Source of the DNA: Paenarthrobacter sp.
GTDB lineage: Bacteria; Actinomycetota; Actinomycetes; Actinomycetales; Micrococcaceae
DNA: 64,000 nt
Direction: 5' to 3'
Assembly (NCBI GenBank): GCA_031179305.1
Contig: JAPSHX010000012.1
Span: forward strand, 47,443 to 111,442
The notes beneath the pieces are model-generated. The model did no database searches. It was not told where the DNA came from and saw nothing but the letters and a program-made list of their open reading frames with translations. Shown here one piece after another: positions 17,845 to 26,403 of the stretch (position 1 is the stretch's first letter; every line of letters begins with the position of its first letter). The translations under genes were made by a program, and so were the position numbers.

Positions 17845-18171
17845 GTGGAAGCAATCCTCTTTCCCACGGACATGAACCACCATCACGCGTATGGCTTGGT
17901 CAGCTACATCATGATCGACGACGGTCTCTATCCGAGCGCACACAACCGGCGCGATCCGTACGCGCTTCCTGCATTCGACATCCGTGGTCAATGGGTCTAC
18001 CCCAGCCGCTACAACGAATACATGGCTCCGCAGTTACCGGTGTACATGTTCGACGGCGAATACCTCATCGCAACAGGTCACGGCGAAGAAGCGGCGGGCC
18101 TGCCGGTGTTCGAGATCCGCTGCATGTGCATGCCGCAGCTGGCCTACGGGGACTCAAACAACCCGAAGTGA
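17845..18171 (+). CDS. Small unknown protein under a predicted iron box
   Basis: I do not recognise this 108-residue protein. It is acidic to neutral, has no signal peptide or membrane segment, and is rich in Tyr, His, Met and Pro (HHHAYG at about 11-16, CMCMPQ near 92-97). The CMCM cluster and the His run are possible metal ligands, but that is inference. The start is GTG at 17845 with GAAGGGG about 8 bases upstream. Its stop (18169-18171) abuts the stop of the convergent SixA-like gene with no gap. The iron box at 17777 suggests a role in iron starvation, for example in siderophore handling. Confidence 0.7.
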   Translation: MEAILFPTDMNHHHAYGLVSYIMIDDGLYPSAHNRRDPYALPAFDIRGQWVYPSRYNEYMAPQLPVYMFDGEYLIATGHGEEAAGLPVFEIRCMCMPQLAYGDSNNPK

Positions 18172-18696
18172 CTATTTACGGGGCACTGTGAAGTGCGTCA
18201 GCCTGGCATCCTGGCCATCAAGCTCAGCCCACGACTTTTCCGTTTCCATTACCGTCAACGCACTCGTTGGGTACCGGGTAGCAGCATCCATGTAAGCGTC
18301 ATGGTCTGAATCACGGGAAGCCAGATGCATGGCAAGATCCTGAACTCCGGGCATATGCGAGATCACCATCAACGTGGTCACGGTGTCGGGGACGTGGTTG
18401 ATCACCGTCAACATGCGGTTGGCTGAGGCGGAGTACAAGCCGTCCTCAAGCTTGGGCGTCGGCGCCTTGTCTCCCAACTCATCACACACCCAAGTGCAGG
18501 TCTGCCGGGTCCGAAGCGCTGACGAACACAGGATGAAGTCGGGCATCACGGCATGTTTGAGTAACCATTTCCCCGCCAACGGGGCCTCACGGTGCCCGCG
18601 CTCCTCCAAGGGGCGCTCATGATCAGGCACGCCCATGGGCCAATCAGCCTTGGCATGGCGCATGATTACCAGGCGCCTTATGTGATGGTCACTCAT
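18172..18696 (-). CDS. SixA-like histidine phosphatase
   Basis: The 174-residue protein has the phosphoglycerate-mutase-like active site: RHAKADWP with the nucleophile His at about residue 13, the second Arg in SSALRTRQT (about 60), and the second catalytic His in ISHMPG (about 113). This is the small SixA-type layout, whose members dephosphorylate phosphohistidine in phosphorelay or phosphotransfer proteins. The substrate here is not known. It is convergent with the iron-box gene. Confidence 0.85.
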   Translation of the reverse strand: MSDHHIRRLVIMRHAKADWPMGVPDHERPLEERGHREAPLAGKWLLKHAVMPDFILCSSALRTRQTCTWVCDELGDKAPTPKLEDGLYSASANRMLTVINHVPDTVTTLMVISHMPGVQDLAMHLASRDSDHDAYMDAATRYPTSALTVMETEKSWAELDGQDARLTHFTVPRK

Positions 18697-18734
18697 ATCC
18701 CAACCCTATCCGCCGCACACCCCAGGGGCTTCCA

Positions 18735-18843
18735 CCGGTCCGCCGTCACCAACGTTGAATTCGCGGCGCCCTGGACACGCCGTGCGGCGGGCGTGCCTAC
18801 GGTATGTGGCGGCCAATGTGGGTGGTGGCCGCACACGGTTTCC
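18735..18843. repeat. 109-bp direct repeat, copy 1
   Basis: This stretch matches 18977-19085 at 107 of 109 positions; the differences are G/A at 18757 and G/C at 18838 (18999 and 19080 in copy 2). It contains short inverted segments (TGTGG-CGGCCA against TGGCCGCACA, and GGACACGCCG against GGCGGGCGTGCC), so each copy can fold. No open reading frame in it is convincing. Confidence 0.85.
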
Positions 18844-18976
18844 GCAAAACAAGATGCCCGTGCCATCGCAGTTGCGGCTTCCCGACCTTCTTTGGGAGCA
18901 GATCAATCCTTGAGCAACCTGATGCGGTTGCGTAAGCGCTGTTGGCGTCTCAAAGAGGGTCGCGACCCCTCGCGTG

Positions 18977-19085
18977 CCGGTCCGCCGTCACCAACGTTAA
19001 ATTCGCGGCGCCCTGGACACGCCGTGCGGCGGGCGTGCCTACGGTATGTGGCGGCCAATGTGGGTGGTGGCCGCACACGCTTTCC
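18977..19085. repeat. 109-bp direct repeat, copy 2
   Basis: This is the second copy of the repeat at 18735-18843, offset by 242 bp in the same orientation. The 133 bp between the copies is unique sequence (18844-18976) and holds no recognisable gene. The region between the SixA-like gene and the winged-helix gene is therefore built mainly of repeats. Confidence 0.85.
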
Positions 19086-19097
19086 TCGAAATTAAAG

Positions 19098-19179
19098 GCC
19101 GAAAGGCGGCATATCCCAACAGCGCCGTTGTTGCGTGAGGAACGAGCGCAGGCGCAGAGGGATGATGCCGCCTTTCGGC
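19098..19179. terminator. Long inverted repeat, probable terminator of the winged-helix gene
   Basis: GCCGAAAGGCGGCAT (19098-19112) is exactly complementary to ATGCCGCCTTTCGGC (19165-19179), a 15-bp perfect stem that extends imperfectly (ATATCCC against GGGATGAT). The loop is about 52 bases. It begins 10 bp after the stop of the minus-strand winged-helix gene, so termination or 3'-end protection is likely. A small structured RNA or mobile MITE-like element is also possible. Confidence 0.55.
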
Positions 19180-19189
19180 GTAGTGCTAC

Positions 19190-20056
19190 TTAGATCGAGT
19201 ATTCCGGAGCAGCCCAAACAATAACTTCGGGGTGCTCGTAGAAACGGTAGCCCTGGCCTCGAACCGTACGGACGGTGTTGGCGAGGCGGCCGAGCTTGGA
19301 GCGGAGGCGGCGGATGTGGACGTCGATGGTGCGCTCGTTTGGCACCTCTTCGGCGTTGCGCCACAGGCCCTCAAGGAGTTCGTCTCGCCCCACGGTGCGG
19401 GTGCCGTTCTCGACGAGGTAGTTGAGGAGCTCGAATTCCTTGAACGTGAGGTTCAGCGATTCGCCGTCGAGGTGCACTTCGCGGCGGGCGAGGTCGATCA
19501 GAACGCCGGAAGGACGGGCTTCCTGTTGGGGCGCCGGGCGGGCGGCTTCGGTGCGCTGACGTGCGGCGACTGTGGGGTCGCCGAAGGTGGAACGCACGAC
19601 GTCGAGCGCGGACCCGGGTGCCCCGGCGGGGGCAACTGCGACGGCGGCATAGCTCTCGGCACCGGTCACGAGTGACTGGGCGTAGGCCCGGATTTCCTGG
19701 GCAAGCTTGGCAATGGAGGTTCCGGCGGCAGCTGCGGTTTCTTCGTCAATGCCCATGTAGAGGACGAATCCGCGGGCCACGTTGTCGTTGGCAACAGGGC
19801 GGAGCTTGTCCGACTGGGCGATCACAGGGGTGGGCGCGGTCATGGGCGCCGGCTCTGCTGCGGGGACTGCGCGCAACTGACCATAGGAGTTGGGGTTGTA
19901 ACCCTGCGGCACGTATCCGGGAGCCTGCTGACCTGCCCCTTGCGGAGCGGGCGAGTAACCGGGGCGGCTGCCGAAGCCGGGGCGGAGCCCAGCGTTTGAC
20001 GCGGCCTTGTTGGCGTTACGGACGGAGATGTGGACGTATCCAGATGCAACTGACAT
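19190..20056 (-). CDS. Orphan winged-helix (OmpR-type) DNA-binding protein without receiver domain
   Basis: The 288-residue protein ends in a Trans_reg_C winged-helix domain (about 185-275: GVLIDLARREVHLDGESLNLTFKEFELLNYLVENGTRTVGRDEL, then ERTIDVHIRRLRSKLG and VRTVRGQGYRF in separate stretches). The N-terminal part is low-complexity (Gly, Pro, Gln, Tyr) up to about residue 75. A central region of about 100 residues follows, which I cannot assign. There is no phospho-acceptor receiver domain, so it is not a normal response regulator. Autonomous control by another signal is inferred. Confidence 0.85.
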   Translation of the reverse strand: MSVASGYVHISVRNANKAASNAGLRPGFGSRPGYSPAPQGAGQQAPGYVPQGYNPNSYGQLRAVPAAEPAPMTAPTPVIAQSDKLRPVANDNVARGFVLYMGIDEETAAAAGTSIAKLAQEIRAYAQSLVTGAESYAAVAVAPAGAPGSALDVVRSTFGDPTVAARQRTEAARPAPQQEARPSGVLIDLARREVHLDGESLNLTFKEFELLNYLVENGTRTVGRDELLEGLWRNAEEVPNERTIDVHIRRLRSKLGRLANTVRTVRGQGYRFYEHPEVIVWAAPEYSI

Positions 20057-20730
20057 AGAGTGCTTACCTCAAAAGTGAATAGCCGTCATCGCGGCTTCGA
20101 ATGCTGGTTGTCCCCGCAATGAGTTTGGGGAGGGGCGCCCAACGCTGGGCTAGGGGGCGAATGCCTGAAACTTCTTTGGGGTGGAAAGTTAGGCTTGCAT
20201 TCGACAACAGCGGTCATCATGGCCAGCGGGTGCGCTGGGCCAGGTTGCTGCGGCTGCAGGTGCTGTTGAGTTCTTGTTCACATTGGAAGTGTGCAACGTA
20301 ACAATGGCAACACGCAAGTAACAAAGCGTCGAACCGTCCACATTTTGAGACACGGGGGTCTATTGTGTCGCAAATCACAATTCAGTAGGTCCTGTAAATG
20401 AACGCCATTTCATTCGGTTCGATCAAGAAATATTCGCCATCCGCTGAATATTCTTCGGCATAGGGCGGATGATGTGCATGCCCGTTCCTCCCAATCCTCT
20501 CCCGACGGAATCTCACGAACTGAAACACTTGTTGTCCAATCGGGGCCAACCTTCAGGGCCACTTTTCAGCACAAAATCTGCTACAAGCCGTAGAACGCCC
20601 TGAACCGGGGCGTCAAAAGTCCTTGGGCACGGAAGCGTGTCCAGTAGCCCCCTCCTCGATAGTCTGATCTCACAGCTTCCTCACAGGATGGGCAAAGTGT
20701 TGGCAAACCAGCAGAACGGAGAGTTATCCC
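20057..20730. other. Divergent intergenic region without a gene
   Basis: These 674 bp separate the winged-helix gene (minus strand) from the response regulator (plus strand). They are AT-richer than their surroundings between about 20270 and 20580. I see a short dyad (GACAC-N11-GTGTC, about 20350-20375) but no convincing coding region or RNA gene. It presumably holds two divergent promoters and long 5' leaders. Confidence 0.5.
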
Positions 20731-21471
20731 ATGGCCTCCTCGCACTCCACGACCAACAACCTTCCCCAGCTCTCCCATCCGGACGGCTCCCCCATCCGTG
20801 CTCTGGTGGTGGATGACGAACCCAGCCTTGCCGAGCTGATGAGCATGGGCCTGCGCATGGCAGGCTGGTCTGTTGCGATGGCCGGGGATGGTCCGGAAGC
20901 AGTGAAGCTGGCCAAGGATTTCCGCCCTGACGTGCTGGTCCTGGATGTCATGCTTCCCGGATTCGACGGCGTCGAGGTCCTGAACCGCATCCGCACCTTC
21001 GCCCCGGAGGTTCCCGCCCTGTTCCTCACGGCCAAGGACGCCGTACAGGACCGCATTGTGGGGCTGGCAGCTGGCGGCGACGACTACGTCACTAAACCCT
21101 TCAGCATGGAAGAAGTCCTCCTGCGCCTCCACCGCCTGGTCCAGCGCTCCGGCGTAGCTGCCATGGACACCGCCGAGCTGGTGGTAGGCGACCTCACACT
21201 CAACGTAGATACCCGGGAAGTAACCCGCGCCGGCCAGGACATCCCGCTGACCGCCACCCAGTTCGAGCTGCTTCGCTACCTCATGGAGAACCCAAAACGA
21301 GTGGTCAGCAAAGCCCAGATCCTGGACCGCGTGTGGGATTACGACTTCGGCGGCCAGGCCAACATCGTGGAGCTCTACATCTCTTATCTGCGCAAGAAGA
21401 TCGAAGCCAACCATCCCCCAATGATCCATACCATCAGGGGTGCCGGATACGTCATCAAGCCTGCGGACTAG
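20731..21471 (+). CDS. OmpR-family response regulator (PhoP/TcrA-like)
   Basis: The 246-residue protein has an N-terminal receiver domain with the acidic pair VVDDE (residues 26-30), phospho-acceptor Asp72 (LVLDVMLPG) and the conserved Lys122 (VTKPF). It is followed by a C-terminal winged helix (about 150-243, ending TIRGAGYVIKP). It is followed 3 bp later by its sensor kinase gene. The signal is unknown. Actinobacterial relatives control phosphate, magnesium or envelope stress genes. Confidence 0.92.
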   Translation: MASSHSTTNNLPQLSHPDGSPIRALVVDDEPSLAELMSMGLRMAGWSVAMAGDGPEAVKLAKDFRPDVLVLDVMLPGFDGVEVLNRIRTFAPEVPALFLTAKDAVQDRIVGLAAGGDDYVTKPFSMEEVLLRLHRLVQRSGVAAMDTAELVVGDLTLNVDTREVTRAGQDIPLTATQFELLRYLMENPKRVVSKAQILDRVWDYDFGGQANIVELYISYLRKKIEANHPPMIHTIRGAGYVIKPAD

Positions 21472-21474
21472 GCA

Positions 21475-22971
21475 TTGAGCACCCTCCCAAGAGTGGCCGG
21501 GAAGTCCGGCCGCAGTTGGCTCGACCCCTCCACCTGGCACTTGCGTACACGCCTGGTCCTGGTGGCCATGGCACTGCTGATCGCCATTTGCGCTGCGGTG
21601 GGAGTTGTCAGCTACGCGTCCATGGACATGGTCTTCAACAGGCAGCTCGACAGGCAGTTGGAGCAGGCGTCCAGCCGGGCAAACGACTTCGGCAGGCCGC
21701 CGTCGAACTTTCCGTTATCCCCAGGCAGGCCGGATCCTTTGGAGGCGCGCGGGCAGGCTGCGGGCACGCTCAACGCAAGGATCGACGGCTCCCTGGTGCG
21801 TAGCTCGGGTTTGATCGACGCCCACGGTAACCGCGTCTCGCTCTCAGCCGACGACGAACAGGTCCTGGTATCGCTCCCCACGGACAATCAACCCGTGGAT
21901 CAATCACTGTCGAACGGCGACTACCGGCTAGTGGCAGTCGAGACTACTTATGGCGACGTGATTGTGACCGGCCTGCCCCTCGCCGACAAACAATCTGCCC
22001 AGGCGTCCTTGGTGTGGACCATGGTGCTGGTCTCGCTGGCTGGGCTGGTAGTGATCGGGCTCGTAGGAACGGTCATCATCCGCCGGACCATGCGTCCGCT
22101 GGAGCAACTCTCCGAGGTTGCCATCAAGGTTTCGCGCCTACCCCTCGACGCCGGTGAGGTGGCACTGGCAGTGCGCGTACCGCCGTCGGCATCTCACCCT
22201 GGAACGGAAGTGGGCAGTGTCGGCTATGCCTTGAACCAGATGCTGAACAACGTTTCGAGCGCACTGGAAGCACGTCAGGAAAGCGAAACCAAAGTGCGGC
22301 AGTTCGTGGCGGACGCCTCGCACGAGCTGCGGACTCCCCTGACAGCCGTCCGGGGCTACACCGAGCTGCTGAGGATGACGGAGAATTTCACCGAGGATGG
22401 ATGGAAGTCGCTGGCCCGAGTCCAAAGCCAGGCCGAACGCATGACCACTTTGGTGGAGGACCTTCTTCTGCTGGCGCGGTTGGACGAGGGTCAGCCCGTC
22501 AAAGTTGAGGACGTGGACCTGACACAGCTGGTGGTCGAAACGGTCAGTGACGAGAAAGTCATGGCACCGGACCACATTTGGCAGCTCCAGCTCCCCGATG
22601 AGCCCATCACCATGCGCGGCGACGCCACCCAACTTCACCAGGTACTGGCCAATTTGCTGTCCAATGCCCGCAAGCACACCGATCCCGGCACCACTGTGGT
22701 CACAGGCGTGATGCTCTCCGCCGATGGCAGCGCCGTGGTCACAGTGACGGATAACGGTCCCGGAATTACTGAAGACTTCCAAGGCAGGATCTTCTCCCGG
22801 TTTGCCCGCGCCGATGCGGCGCGATCAGGTAGCGAAGGCACCTCCGGACTCGGCTTGTCCATTGTGGAATCCATCATTTCAGCGCACGGCGGCAGCGTGG
22901 AGATGACCTCGCGGCCGGGGCATACCGAATTCGCCGTCCGACTCCCGGCGGTGAGCACCGAACGCCCATAA
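21475..22971 (+). CDS. Membrane-bound sensor histidine kinase
   Basis: The 498-residue protein has a first membrane helix at about 27-48, an extracytoplasmic sensor of about 130 residues, a second helix at about 178-200, and a HAMP linker. The HisKA domain carries the H-box FVADASHELRTPLTAV (His at about 280). The HATPase domain shows N-box LLSNARKH, G1 VTDNGPGI, and SGLGLSIVESI. The start is TTG at 21475, with a GTG at 21493 as an alternative. It is the cognate partner of the response regulator encoded immediately upstream. Confidence 0.92.
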   Translation: MSTLPRVAGKSGRSWLDPSTWHLRTRLVLVAMALLIAICAAVGVVSYASMDMVFNRQLDRQLEQASSRANDFGRPPSNFPLSPGRPDPLEARGQAAGTLNARIDGSLVRSSGLIDAHGNRVSLSADDEQVLVSLPTDNQPVDQSLSNGDYRLVAVETTYGDVIVTGLPLADKQSAQASLVWTMVLVSLAGLVVIGLVGTVIIRRTMRPLEQLSEVAIKVSRLPLDAGEVALAVRVPPSASHPGTEVGSVGYALNQMLNNVSSALEARQESETKVRQFVADASHELRTPLTAVRGYTELLRMTENFTEDGWKSLARVQSQAERMTTLVEDLLLLARLDEGQPVKVEDVDLTQLVVETVSDEKVMAPDHIWQLQLPDEPITMRGDATQLHQVLANLLSNARKHTDPGTTVVTGVMLSADGSAVVTVTDNGPGITEDFQGRIFSRFARADAARSGSEGTSGLGLSIVESIISAHGGSVEMTSRPGHTEFAVRLPAVSTERP

Positions 22972-23107
22972 CGAATCGGGCAAGGCGACTCACCGCCGCC
23001 GTGATCTCTGTTACCTAAATGTGACTTCTGCGGAAAGCTCCTGTACCGTCGAAAGGGTGGGTCGCCCCAACTGGCCCGCATCCGGGATGCGCCGAGCTCT
23101 GCCACTT

Positions 23108-23258
23108 CCCGGAGTCCGTTCTTTCACCGAGGCAGAGACGGGGGACCCAGAGTCTCCGGGCAAGGCCTTTTGGTCGGCCCTTGGGGTGAAGCCGCAGCGT
23201 GATGCGCGGCCGGATGACCTCATCCGAACCCGACAGCTAACTCCGCAGGCGCTGAGAG
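23108..23258 (+). promoter_or_regulatory. Cyclic-di-AMP (ydaO/yuaA-type) riboswitch
   Basis: The leader of the following gene carries the conserved blocks of this class in the right order: GGGGGACCCA at 23140-23149, TTGGGGTGAAGCCG at 23181-23194, and CCGAACCCGACAGCTAAC at 23224-23241, then CCGCAGGC. This riboswitch is known in actinobacteria upstream of resuscitation-promoting factors and other cell-wall hydrolases. It normally switches expression off when c-di-AMP is high. The exact 5' boundary is uncertain and may reach back to about 23050. Confidence 0.85.
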
Positions 23259-23266
23259 GTAATCAC

Positions 23267-24121
23267 ATGTCTGAATTTAACGATCAGACGCGCCCTTCCG
23301 CGCGTCACCGCGACGAACACAACGCACCGCACACCAAGTCGCAGTCCGTCCTCAAGAACGCAGCCCGCCAAGGTAAGTCCGGCCACCGCATGTCCGTAGT
23401 CGCCGGTGTTGTGGCAGCTGCACTGGGCGTTGCGTCGCTCGGAACCGCCGCCAACGCCGCGCTGACCCTCCCCGAGGCCAGCCGCGTAGCCGGAACCCAG
23501 GCCAGTGCGCAGGTCAACACCAACAAGTCGGCTGAGATCTCTGCTTCCCTGAATGCTGCCGCCGAAAAGGGCGCAGCCGACAGGGCCGCTGCGGATAAGG
23601 CAGCTGCTGACAAGGCTGCCGCCGAAAAGGCTGCAGCTGACCAGGCCGCCGCCGCGCAGGCCGCCGCCGAAAAGGCTGCAGCCGACCAAGCTGCCGCCCA
23701 GGCCGCAGCTGAGAAGGCTGCTGCTGACGCTGCCGCCAAGCAAGCCGCCGACGCCGCCGCTGCCGCTGCCGCCGCGGAAGCCGCAGCAGCTGCTGCCGCC
23801 CCCAAGGCCGTGGATGACCCCGCTGCTGCCAAGGCGTACGCCGCCAGCATCCTGGGCAACTACGGCTGGAGCCAGGCCGAGATGACCGCCCTGAACACGC
23901 TGTGGGAGAAGGAATCCAACTGGAAGACCACAGCTACCAACCCCTCCAGCGGCGCCTACGGAATCGTCCAGTCGCTGCCTGCTACCAAGATGGCCACGGC
24001 CGGCTCTGACTGGCAGACCAACTACCAGACCCAGATCAAGTGGGGCCTGAACTACATCAAGGAGCGCTACGGATCCCCGTCCGCTGCTCTGGGCTTCCAC
24101 TTGGCCAACAACTGGTACTAA
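23267..24121 (+). CDS. Secreted peptidoglycan hydrolase, transglycosylase/APF-like C-terminal domain
   Basis: The ATG at 23267 gives a 284-residue protein. Upstream in-frame codons belong to the riboswitch leader and are not coding. It has a long signal region (hydrophobic stretch about residues 45-65, RMSVVAGVVAAALGVASLG, ending NAA). A coiled Ala-rich region of AADKAAAEKAAADQ-type repeats runs from about 100 to 185. A C-terminal domain of about 95 residues follows, with LWEKESNWKTTATNPSSGAYG, which contains the catalytic Glu expected of lytic transglycosylase-like folds. Control by c-di-AMP links wall turnover to osmotic and growth state. A terminator follows at 24138. Confidence 0.85.
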   Translation: MSEFNDQTRPSARHRDEHNAPHTKSQSVLKNAARQGKSGHRMSVVAGVVAAALGVASLGTAANAALTLPEASRVAGTQASAQVNTNKSAEISASLNAAAEKGAADRAAADKAAADKAAAEKAAADQAAAAQAAAEKAAADQAAAQAAAEKAAADAAAKQAADAAAAAAAAEAAAAAAAPKAVDDPAAAKAYAASILGNYGWSQAEMTALNTLWEKESNWKTTATNPSSGAYGIVQSLPATKMATAGSDWQTNYQTQIKWGLNYIKERYGSPSAALGFHLANNWY

Positions 24122-24137
24122 GCCAGACTGCTTGATT

Positions 24138-24201
24138 GCCGCGCCCGTTGCTGCCGTTCGCACCAGTACACACTGGAGCGGATGGCGGGAGCGGGCGCGG
24201 C
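24138..24201. terminator. Long hairpin terminator
   Basis: GCCGCGCCCG (24138-24147) pairs with CGGGCGCGGC (24192-24201), and the interior continues as an imperfect stem closing on CCAGT-ACAC-ACTGG. It is followed by CTTTGTGT. It ends the hydrolase transcript. Confidence 0.7.
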
Positions 24202-24226
24202 TTTGTGTAAGCCGGGCTGCCCTTGC

Positions 24227-25624
24227 CTATGCCTCCGGTTCCGCCTCCATCGCAGCCCGCACGGCTGCGATGGAGGCGGCCACATCGCCGGCATCCGTGG
24301 ACCAGTTGCTCACCGAGATGCGGAGTATTTCGCGGCCCCGCCACGACGAACCGGACATCCACACCGCACCTTCCGCCATGAGCCTCTGGGTGACGCGGTG
24401 CGTACGATTGTCGCTGCCGAAGCTCACCGAAACCTGAGTGAAGACGACGTCGTTGAGCACCTCCACACCCGGGATCGCCGCCAGTCCTTCTGCCAGGGCA
24501 CCGGCGTTCGCTGCGAGGCGCTCCACCATCGAAATAACTCCTGAGCGGCCCAGTTGCCTGAGCGCAGCCCACACCGGGATGCCCCGGGCGCGGCGAGACA
24601 TCTCCGGAACTTTCTCGAAAGGGTCCCCTGGCCCCGCATCAGTGGCAATGAGGTAACTCGTGTGAACGCTGAAGGCACGCCTCAAAGCTTCCGGGCGTGC
24701 CACTATTGCCAGGCCGCAGTCGTAAGGGACATTCAGGGTCTTATGGGCATCCGTTGCCCACGAATCTGCGTCCTCCACACCCGCCAACCGACCGCGCAGC
24801 TTCGGGCTCACGGCGGCCCACAGACCAAAGGCACCGTCCACGTGCACCCACGCGCCGCGATCGTGTGCCACGGCTATGGCTTCCTCCATGGGATCGAATG
24901 CCCCGGAGTGGAGGTTGCCGGCTTGCAGGCAGACCAACGATGGGCCGGGTTGCTGATCCATGGCATCAGCCAGGGCGTCGGGACTGATCCGCCCTTCGTC
25001 GTCGGCGTCTACCGGAACACAGGCGCCCAAACCGAGGTAGCGCAGCGCCAGATCCACTGCGGCATGCCGTTCCCTGCCGGCAAAGGTAGTGATCCGGGGC
25101 GCGCCGGTGAGGCCGAGCGCTTCGAGGTCCCATCCGGCCTCGTCCATCAGGTATTGGCGGCCCGCTGCCAAGCCTACGAAGTTGGCAGTCGTGGCGCCCG
25201 TGGTGAATCCGACGTCGGCTGTCGCAGGCAGGTGCAGGAGGTCCAAAAGCCAGGCGGCGGCGGATTCCTCAATGGCAGCGGCAGCGGGGGTGGCGAACCG
25301 GAGCCCGGTGTTTTGATCCCAGGCAGAGACGAGCCAATCGGCGGCCATGGCGGCGGGCAAGGTTCCTCCCATGACCCAACCGAAAAACCGTCCGGACTGG
25401 ATCGCCATCAAGCCGGGCTCAGCCAGCGCGGCGAGTTCGTCCACTACCTCCGCGGCATCGGTTGCTCCGTCCGGGAGACGCGGCAGGATGGTCTTGGCCA
25501 CTTGGTCGGCATCGGACGAAGGGCGGACAGAACGGGTGGGCACCGACGCAAGCCACTCACCGGCGTGGACCATGGCCCGCTCCAATGCAGCACCGTACGC
25601 CTCCGGCATCGCAGACATGCGCAC
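24227..25624 (-). CDS. PLP-dependent group II decarboxylase/aminotransferase-like protein
   Basis: The 465-residue protein has the fold-type I decarboxylase landmarks. These are FTTGATTANFVGLAAGR (phosphate-binding region, about 140-156), HVDGAFGLWA (the Asp that contacts the pyridine nitrogen, about 250), and the Schiff-base Lys in SWATDAHKTLN (about 288-298). Relatives decarboxylate aromatic or acidic amino acids, and many actinobacterial members are of unknown substrate. It stands alone, convergent with the hydrolase gene. Confidence 0.82.
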   Translation of the reverse strand: MRMSAMPEAYGAALERAMVHAGEWLASVPTRSVRPSSDADQVAKTILPRLPDGATDAAEVVDELAALAEPGLMAIQSGRFFGWVMGGTLPAAMAADWLVSAWDQNTGLRFATPAAAAIEESAAAWLLDLLHLPATADVGFTTGATTANFVGLAAGRQYLMDEAGWDLEALGLTGAPRITTFAGRERHAAVDLALRYLGLGACVPVDADDEGRISPDALADAMDQQPGPSLVCLQAGNLHSGAFDPMEEAIAVAHDRGAWVHVDGAFGLWAAVSPKLRGRLAGVEDADSWATDAHKTLNVPYDCGLAIVARPEALRRAFSVHTSYLIATDAGPGDPFEKVPEMSRRARGIPVWAALRQLGRSGVISMVERLAANAGALAEGLAAIPGVEVLNDVVFTQVSVSFGSDNRTHRVTQRLMAEGAVWMSGSSWRGREILRISVSNWSTDAGDVAASIAAVRAAMEAEPEA

Positions 25625-25671
25625 AGCCTACGCCCGGTTCACCGCTTGGAACAGCCTTTAGCCGGGCGGTA

Positions 25672-26358
25672 CTAGAGGGTGAGCGTCAGGAGGTGACCGC
25701 CGTCGTGATCCTTCACTGCGGTGACGGTGACCGCCGAGTAGTCCGGGATCCGCCACATGCCCGGCTCCAGCTCGCCGCCGGAGTCGCCCACCACAACGGT
25801 CCGCATCCCCGCCGCACGCGCAGCAGCGATTCCGGCAGGCGCATCCTCGAAAACCACGACGTCGGCCGGGTCGGCTCCCAAGAGTGCCGCCGCCTTCAGG
25901 TAACCCTCAGGATGCGGCTTACCGCGGGTGACGGACTCAGCAGTGACTGTTGTTGATGGCATGGTCAGGCCGGCAGCTTGCATGCGGATATCGGCCAAGA
26001 TGCGGTCCGCAGAGGTGACCAACGCAATGGCGCCATCCGGGAGTCCCGCCAGCAGGGCTTCGGCCCCGGGAAGAGCGATGACGCCGTCTGTCCGGGAGCG
26101 TTCCATCTCGCCCAGCTCGGCGGTCAGGGCTTCGAAGTCAGCGCCGGCGGGCGCGTAACGGCGAACAGTGTCGCGGGCCTGGACGCCATGTGAGTTGCGC
26201 AGGATCTCATTGAAATCCAAGCCGTAGCGCTCGGCGAACTCAAGCCACACCTGCTCAACGATCGCCGTTGAGTCCACCAACGTGCCGTCCATGTCGAAAA
26301 GGACGGCCCGGACGGTCAAAACTGATGACTGGGACGTGGTAGCGGCAGGATGGCTCAT
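25672..26358 (-). CDS. HAD-superfamily phosphatase (sugar-phosphatase/beta-phosphoglucomutase-like)
   Basis: The 228-residue protein shows the HAD motifs: motif I FDMDGTLVDS (both Asp present), motif II VTSAD, motif III Lys in RGKPHPEGY, and motif IV VVFEDAPAGI. This pattern is typical of small sugar-phosphate phosphatases such as YfbT/HxpA types. The ATG at 26358 is preceded by AGGATGGAACC. A start at 26376 is also in frame. Confidence 0.85.
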   Translation of the reverse strand: MSHPAATTSQSSVLTVRAVLFDMDGTLVDSTAIVEQVWLEFAERYGLDFNEILRNSHGVQARDTVRRYAPAGADFEALTAELGEMERSRTDGVIALPGAEALLAGLPDGAIALVTSADRILADIRMQAAGLTMPSTTVTAESVTRGKPHPEGYLKAAALLGADPADVVVFEDAPAGIAAARAAGMRTVVVGDSGGELEPGMWRIPDYSAVTVTAVKDHDGGHLLTLTL

Positions 26359-26403
26359 GGTTCCATCCTGCCGCATGCCCGTGGGGTGGTGCTGAAGTGT
26401 GAC

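Noticed and set aside
20340..20480. Small RNA in the region before the response regulator
   Set aside because: There is only a weak short dyad (GACAC-N11-GTGTC) and no terminator-like stem with a T-run.
23021..23266. N-terminal extension of the Ala-rich hydrolase starting upstream of 23267
   Set aside because: The extra frame lies within the c-di-AMP riboswitch and has no ribosome site. The signal peptide fits only the start at 23267.
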